From Brassicibacter mesophilus (GTDB lineage Bacteria > Bacillota > Clostridia > Tissierellales > Proteiniboraceae), in NCBI RefSeq assembly GCF_050433385.1, contig NZ_JBNPXI010000023.1, positions 10,867 to 74,866 on the forward strand: DNA of 64,000 bases. Reading direction: 5' to 3'. The notes under the pieces were generated by a model. The model saw only the letters and a program-made list of their open reading frames with translations. It searched no databases and was not told the origin of the DNA. Position 1 is the first letter of the stretch, and every line of letters starts with the position of its first letter. The position numbers were made by a program, and so were the translations under genes. Below, in pieces: positions 59,892 through 64,000 of the stretch.

Positions 59892-60251
59892 TCCTCCAAT
59901 CGATCTAGTATAGTAAATTATAATTATGCATTAGAAAAATATTACGAAAAAAATTATTTTAGTTGAATTCATTTTTAAACTCGATGTATAGAGGCATCAG
60001 TTGTAATTATGCCCATATTTAGATAAAGTAATATCGAAGAATAAACAATCAAAATTTTAGAATAAGGTAAGGTTAATGTGATTGTTTACATAAAAGGATA
60101 ATTATTAAATGAAAGGAATAATTAATGAATGTAAGGAATTTTTTTCATTTTATCATAAATCAAGAAAAAAATTAAGAAAAATTTTAATGAAAAAATTGAC
60201 AATTGAATCCATATATCGTAATATTATAATATAAAGATAAAGTAAAAAGAG
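59892..60251. promoter_or_regulatory. divergent promoter region DUF1576/ArsR
   Basis: About 360 bp of very AT-rich DNA between divergent genes. TTGACA (60197-60202) and TATAAT (60226-60231) lie upstream of the ArsR gene, spacing somewhat long. No palindromic operator stood out. Confidence 0.45.
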
Positions 60252-60545
60252 GTGAGTAATATAAATCAGCATATGAACATTAATGAAGATTTGACAAAAA
60301 AGGCTGAAGTAATAAAAGCTATTTCACATCCTGTAAGACTATGTATAGTTAGAGGACTTTTGGAAAGTGGAGGGCGAAATGTTACAGAAATGCAAAATTG
60401 TTTAGATACACCACAGTCTACAATATCTCAACATTTAACTAGATTAAAGGCTGCTGGAATAGTTGAGGGAGTAAGAAATGGTACAGAAATAAATTATTAT
60501 TTAGTTAATGAAGATGTGAAGAAAATAATTAAGGCATTATTCTAG
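60252..60545 (+). CDS. ArsR-family winged-helix repressor
   Basis: Up to 97 residues with the ArsR fold: 'KKAEVIKAISHPVRLCIVRGLLESGGRNVTEMQNCLDTPQSTISQHLTRLKAAGIVEGVRNGTEINYYLVNEDVKKII'. The start is uncertain: GTG at 60252 overlaps the AGAGGTGAG site, ATA (60261) has ideal spacing, and ATG at 60273 is farther. Cys near 'HPVRLCIVRG' and 'EMQNCLDT' could be redox or persulfide sensing thiols, as in related repressors controlling rhodanese/CoADR genes. It precedes such a gene by 90 bp, so autoregulation of the pair is likely. Confidence 0.88.
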   Translation: MSNINQHMNINEDLTKKAEVIKAISHPVRLCIVRGLLESGGRNVTEMQNCLDTPQSTISQHLTRLKAAGIVEGVRNGTEINYYLVNEDVKKIIKALF

Positions 60546-60635
60546 TTTTTAATGTCTTGATTCGTTTTATTTTTAACAAATATATTTAAATATTAAAATA
60601 TAATAATATATTAATGTTAATAGGAGGTTAGTAAA

Positions 60636-63137
60636 ATGGCAAATAAGATTTTAATAATTGGTGGGGTTGCAGGAGGTGCAAGTACTGCTGCAAGACTGAG
60701 AAGAGTAGACGAAAGCTCAGAGATAATTATGTTTGAAAAAGGAGATTATATATCATTTGCAAACTGTGGTCTCCCATACTATATTGGAGAGACTATAGAA
60801 GAAAGAGATGCGCTACTTCTTCAGACTCCAGAAGCTATGAAAGCACGTTTTAATATTGATGTTAGGGTTAAAAATGAGGTTTTAAAGATTGACAAAGATA
60901 AAAAAGAAGTAGAAGTAAAGGATCATGGCACTGGAAACATATATACAGAATCATATGACTACCTAGTTCTTTCACCTGGTTCAAATCCTTTGACTCCACC
61001 AATACCTGGAATTGATTCTCCAAATATATTTACACTATGGAATATTCCAGATACCGACAAAATAAAAGATTATGTAGATAATAAAAAGCCAAAGAGAGCA
61101 GCTGTTATTGGTGGCGGATTCATCGGTATAGAAATGGCAGAAAATCTACATGATAGAGGATTAGATGTATCAATAGTTGAAATGGCAGACCAAGTTATGG
61201 CTCCAATAGATTTTGAAATGGCTCAAATGGTACATCAACATTTGAAGTCAAAAGGTGTACACCTTCATTTAAAGGATGGAGTAAAAGGTTTCGAATACAA
61301 AAACGGTGTAACTACAGTTACATTGCAAAGTGGAGAGACAATAGATGCAGACATTGTACTTTTGTCTATAGGAGTAAGACCACAGAGCAAGCTAGCAAAG
61401 GATGCTGGACTTGAGATAAATCAAAGAGGTGGAATAATAGTAGATGATACTATGAAGACATCTGATGATAGTATTTATGCATTAGGTGATGCTATTGAGG
61501 TAACTGATTTTATGAATAATTTAAAAACTATGATACCTCTAGCTGGTCCAGCAAACAAGCAAGGAAGAATTGTTGCAAACATTTTAGCTGGTAGAAAGGA
61601 AATATACAAGGGTACTCAAGGAACTTCTATAGCTAAGGTATTTGATTTAACTGTTGCTTCTACTGGTCACAATGAAAAAATATTGAAAAGAAATAATTTG
61701 GAATATGGAAAAGACTATAAAGTATCTATAATTCATTCAAAATCTCACGCCGGATACTATCCAGGTGCTATACCGATGGCAATTAAGCTTATATTCACTT
61801 CTGAAGGAAAAATATTAGGAGCACAAATTGTCGGATATGATGGAGTTGATAAGAGGATAGATGTTATTGCAACTGTAATTAGATTTGGCGGAACTGTATA
61901 TGACCTTAAAGAGTTAGAGCTAGCTTATGCTCCGCCGTTTTCATCTGCAAAGGATCCAGTAAATATGGCAGGATTTACAGCAGAAAATATTCTTAATGGT
62001 GATATGGATGTAATCCATTGGCATGAGATGGATAAACTTGATAAAGATAATACTATAATAGTCGATGTTAGGGAGCCAATTGAGAGAGAGATGGGATATA
62101 TCGAAGGCTCTGTAAATATTCCAGTAAATCAATTAAGAAACAGAATGTCTGAATTGGACAAAAATAAGCTTATAGTTATTTACTGTGCTGTAGGTTTAAG
62201 AGGATATATAGCTGCAAGAATCTTAATGCAAAATGGATTTACTAATGTAAAAAATCTTAGCGGCGGATATACCACATATAGCTGTGTATTCTGTCAAGAT
62301 GATAGTGACGCTTCTAAATGCGGCGGAGTAACCTGTGATCCTAACACAAATTTTACAGATTCAGGAGAAACAGAAGAAGTAGATGAGATAGTTAAGGACG
62401 GTGAAACAATTAAATTAAATGCTTGTGGATTATCTTGTCCTGGACCTATAACACAGGTTTATGAAAGAATGAAAATGCTAAATGATGGAGACATACTAGA
62501 GGTAACTGCAACGGACCCTGGTTTTATGAATGACATTAAAACTTGGTGTGTTAGAACAGGAAACACTTTATTAAAAACAGAAAAAAGAGAAAAATCGTTT
62601 GCTGCTTTTATAAAGAAAGGGACACAAAAAAAAACTCTAGATAACAGTGCGGTAATTGCTCAAGGTAAGGACGACAAATCCATGGTAGTATTCAGTGGTG
62701 ATCTTGACAAAGCAATAGCATCATTTATTATAGCTAATGGTGCAGCTGCTATGGGTAGAAAGGTAACTATGTTCTTTACATTCTGGGGACTTAATATATT
62801 GAGAAAGCCAGAAAAAGTAGATGTTAAAAAAGGTTTTATGGATAAAATGTTTGGCATGATGATGCCTAGAGGTAGCAAAAAGCTTGGTCTATCTAAAATG
62901 AATATGGGTGGCATGGGAGCTAAGATGATAAGGAAAGTAATGAATGACAAAAACATATCATCATTAGAGGATCTTATACAGCAGGCAATAAAATCAGGTA
63001 TTAGAATAGTTGCTTGTACTATGTCAATGGACGTTATGGGAATAACAAAAGAAGAATTAATCGATGGAATAGAGTATGGTGGAGTAGCTGCTTATCTTGG
63101 AGCAGCAGAAGAGTCAGATGTGAATCTATTTATTTAG
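60636..63137 (+). CDS. CoA-disulfide reductase-type fusion: FAD/NAD oxidoreductase, rhodanese, TusA, DsrE
   Basis: An 833-residue multidomain protein. Residues 1-445 are a CoA-disulfide/polysulfide reductase with the FAD motif 'IIGGVAGGASTAARLRR' and redox Cys44 ('FANCGLPYYIG'). A rhodanese domain lies at 450-550 ('IVIYCAVGLRGYIAARIL', Cys). A TusA-like sulfur carrier lies at 590-660 ('NACGLSCPGPITQVYERM'). A DsrE-like domain runs from 670 to the end. Together they transfer and reduce sulfane sulfur or CoA persulfides using NAD(P)H. AGGAGG precedes the ATG. The ArsR gene upstream is the probable regulator. Confidence 0.95.
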   Translation: MANKILIIGGVAGGASTAARLRRVDESSEIIMFEKGDYISFANCGLPYYIGETIEERDALLLQTPEAMKARFNIDVRVKNEVLKIDKDKKEVEVKDHGTGNIYTESYDYLVLSPGSNPLTPPIPGIDSPNIFTLWNIPDTDKIKDYVDNKKPKRAAVIGGGFIGIEMAENLHDRGLDVSIVEMADQVMAPIDFEMAQMVHQHLKSKGVHLHLKDGVKGFEYKNGVTTVTLQSGETIDADIVLLSIGVRPQSKLAKDAGLEINQRGGIIVDDTMKTSDDSIYALGDAIEVTDFMNNLKTMIPLAGPANKQGRIVANILAGRKEIYKGTQGTSIAKVFDLTVASTGHNEKILKRNNLEYGKDYKVSIIHSKSHAGYYPGAIPMAIKLIFTSEGKILGAQIVGYDGVDKRIDVIATVIRFGGTVYDLKELELAYAPPFSSAKDPVNMAGFTAENILNGDMDVIHWHEMDKLDKDNTIIVDVREPIEREMGYIEGSVNIPVNQLRNRMSELDKNKLIVIYCAVGLRGYIAARILMQNGFTNVKNLSGGYTTYSCVFCQDDSDASKCGGVTCDPNTNFTDSGETEEVDEIVKDGETIKLNACGLSCPGPITQVYERMKMLNDGDILEVTATDPGFMNDIKTWCVRTGNTLLKTEKREKSFAAFIKKGTQKKTLDNSAVIAQGKDDKSMVVFSGDLDKAIASFIIANGAAAMGRKVTMFFTFWGLNILRKPEKVDVKKGFMDKMFGMMMPRGSKKLGLSKMNMGGMGAKMIRKVMNDKNISSLEDLIQQAIKSGIRIVACTMSMDVMGITKEELIDGIEYGGVAAYLGAAEESDVNLFI

Positions 63138-63150
63138 CAGATTATTTTTT

Positions 63151-63184
63151 AGATAACCAGTATTGAAATAAATACTGGTTATCT
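63151..63184 (+). terminator. terminator of CoADR gene
   Basis: AGATAACCAGTATT (63151-63164) pairs perfectly with AATACTGGTTATCT (63171-63184), then TTTTG. Confidence 0.85.
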
Positions 63185-63262
63185 ATTTTGTTTATTCAAA
63201 AAAGTACTGGGTAATAGTATAATGTTATTAAAGTATCAAATAAAATCAAGGGGGTATCTATA

Positions 63263-63808
63263 ATGAATGATATGACAGCATCAAACTTAAGATCAGCTTT
63301 TGGTGGCGAAAGTCAAGCACATATGAGATATAAGGTATGGGGAGAAAAAGCTCAACAAGATGGTTTCCCAACAGTAGCAACACTTTTTAGAGCTATCTCT
63401 TTTGCGGAAGAAATACATGCGAAATCTCACTTTAGAGTAATGAAAGATGTAAGTGGAGATTTTCTTGTAGCTTCAGGAGCAGGCTTTGGTATAGGTACTA
63501 CTTCAGAAAACCTGCAAGCAGCAGCAAATGGAGAAAACTTTGAAGTTCATCAAATGTATCCAGCTTACATAGCTGTAGCAGAGTTACAGGAAGAAAAAAG
63601 AGCAGTTGGCTCGATGAAGCTTGCTTTAGAAGCAGAAAAGCTACATGAAGCTTTATACTTAAAAGCTAAAGAGTATGTTGATGATGGAAAAGATGTAGAC
63701 TTTACAAATATACATGTATGTGAAGTGTGTGGATATGTTGGTCATGGTGAAATGGTTGACAAATGTCCTATCTGTGGTGTTAGCAAGGACAGATTTAAAA
63801 CATTTTAA
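63263..63808 (+). CDS. rubrerythrin
   Basis: A 181-residue rubrerythrin. The ferritin-like di-iron domain has 'FGGESQAHMRYKVWGEKA', 'FRAISFAEEIHAKSHFRV' (ExxH) and 'AVAELQEEKRAVGSMKLALEAEKLHEALYLKA'. The C-terminal rubredoxin domain is 'CEVCGYVGHGEMVDKCPICGVSKDRFKTF' with two CxxC pairs. It reduces peroxide using electrons from rubredoxin, a standard oxidative-stress enzyme of anaerobes. GGGGG precedes the ATG. It is monocistronic with a terminator. Confidence 0.96.
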   Translation: MNDMTASNLRSAFGGESQAHMRYKVWGEKAQQDGFPTVATLFRAISFAEEIHAKSHFRVMKDVSGDFLVASGAGFGIGTTSENLQAAANGENFEVHQMYPAYIAVAELQEEKRAVGSMKLALEAEKLHEALYLKAKEYVDDGKDVDFTNIHVCEVCGYVGHGEMVDKCPICGVSKDRFKTF

Positions 63809-63819
63809 CTAGTACTTTT

Positions 63820-63852
63820 AAAGGCATCCTATTTATATAGGGTGCCTTTTTT
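63820..63852 (+). terminator. terminator of rubrerythrin gene
   Basis: AAAGGCATCCTAT (63820-63832) pairs with ATAGGGTGCCTTT (63837-63849) with one mismatch, then T run. Confidence 0.85.
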
Positions 63853-64000
63853 CAGAATTGTATTGATATTTTTACTTATTTCATGGTAGAATATAGGTAT
63901 TAAAATTAGTCCAGCTAAGAAATGTCAATAGTTAAATCTAAAAATATTTGATATTTCTTCAAGTTAAAAAAGGGTAACATCAATAAGCCTTTTGAGAGTA

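Noticed and set aside
1..64000. CRISPR arrays, rRNA or tRNA genes
   Set aside because: No regularly spaced direct repeats and no recognisable rRNA or tRNA sequence were seen while reading; a short tRNA could still be missed without a search tool.

Overview
The window looks like chromosome of an anaerobic, endospore-forming Clostridia member. It is AT-rich, with strong AGGAGG-type ribosome sites. It carries an alpha/beta-type SASP gene, a cotJABC spore-coat operon, rubrerythrin, ferritin, FeoAB and a CoA-disulfide-reductase-like protein. I cannot name genus or species from this sequence alone. I saw no rRNA, tRNA or CRISPR array.

Layout. (1) 1-11.5 kb is a defence-like island. It opens with a four-gene operon (NurA-like nuclease, HerA/FtsK-like ATPase, Hsp90/GHKL-type ATPase, radical SAM protein) behind a near-consensus promoter; I do not recognise this combination as a named system. 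A PD-(D/E)XK remnant follows, then a retron (OLD-type ATPase/TOPRIM effector, predicted msr-msd RNA, reverse transcriptase) and a truncated serine recombinase. (2) 11.5-20.3 kb is chromosomal housekeeping: L,D-transpeptidase, a Nudix-motif protein, GNAT, esterase, ferritin, SASP, an MntP/YtaF-type membrane protein, a manganese (yybP-ykoY) riboswitch in front of stand-alone decarboxylase beta and gamma-like subunits, and an MntR/DtxR-type regulator. (3) 20.3-40.2 kb is feoAB, with feoB interrupted by a 17.25 kb serine-recombinase element (about 21070-38322). The element carries a restriction-modification module with two paralogous controllers, a rolling-circle Rep, a resolvase, a complete type II CBASS operon (Cap4-SAVED, CD-NTase, Cap2, Cap3) and several small accessory genes. 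(4) 40.5-48 kb is ordinary metabolism and regulation: HsmA-type membrane protein, SRPBCC, AlkD-like, DUF401, IlvE, alpha/beta hydrolase, HTH-TPR regulator. (5) 48.1-58.2 kb is cotJABC, with cotJC split by a 9.0 kb serine-recombinase element (48538-57535) carrying acetyltransferases, a nucleotidyltransferase, an ASCH protein, a stalk-domain protein and a LexA-like DNA-binding protein. (6) 58.3-64 kb holds a DUF1576 transporter-like protein, an ArsR regulator with a CoADR-rhodanese-TusA-DsrE fusion, and rubrerythrin.

The strongest structural result is that two separate protein genes (feoB and cotJC) are interrupted in frame by site-specific elements. Each element has a large serine recombinase next to one end, and each predicted excision restores the conserved reading frame. 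The cotJC case has the layout of a developmentally excised 'intervening element' such as skin in sigK. The best candidates for something undescribed are the NurA/HerA/GHKL/radical-SAM operon, the cotJC element, and the decarboxylase beta/gamma pair under a manganese riboswitch.

Regulation visible in sequence: two DtxR-type iron boxes upstream of feoAB, a yybP-ykoY aptamer with an overlapping terminator, inverted-repeat operators before small HTH genes, and a promoter-like repeat used three times in the cotJC element.
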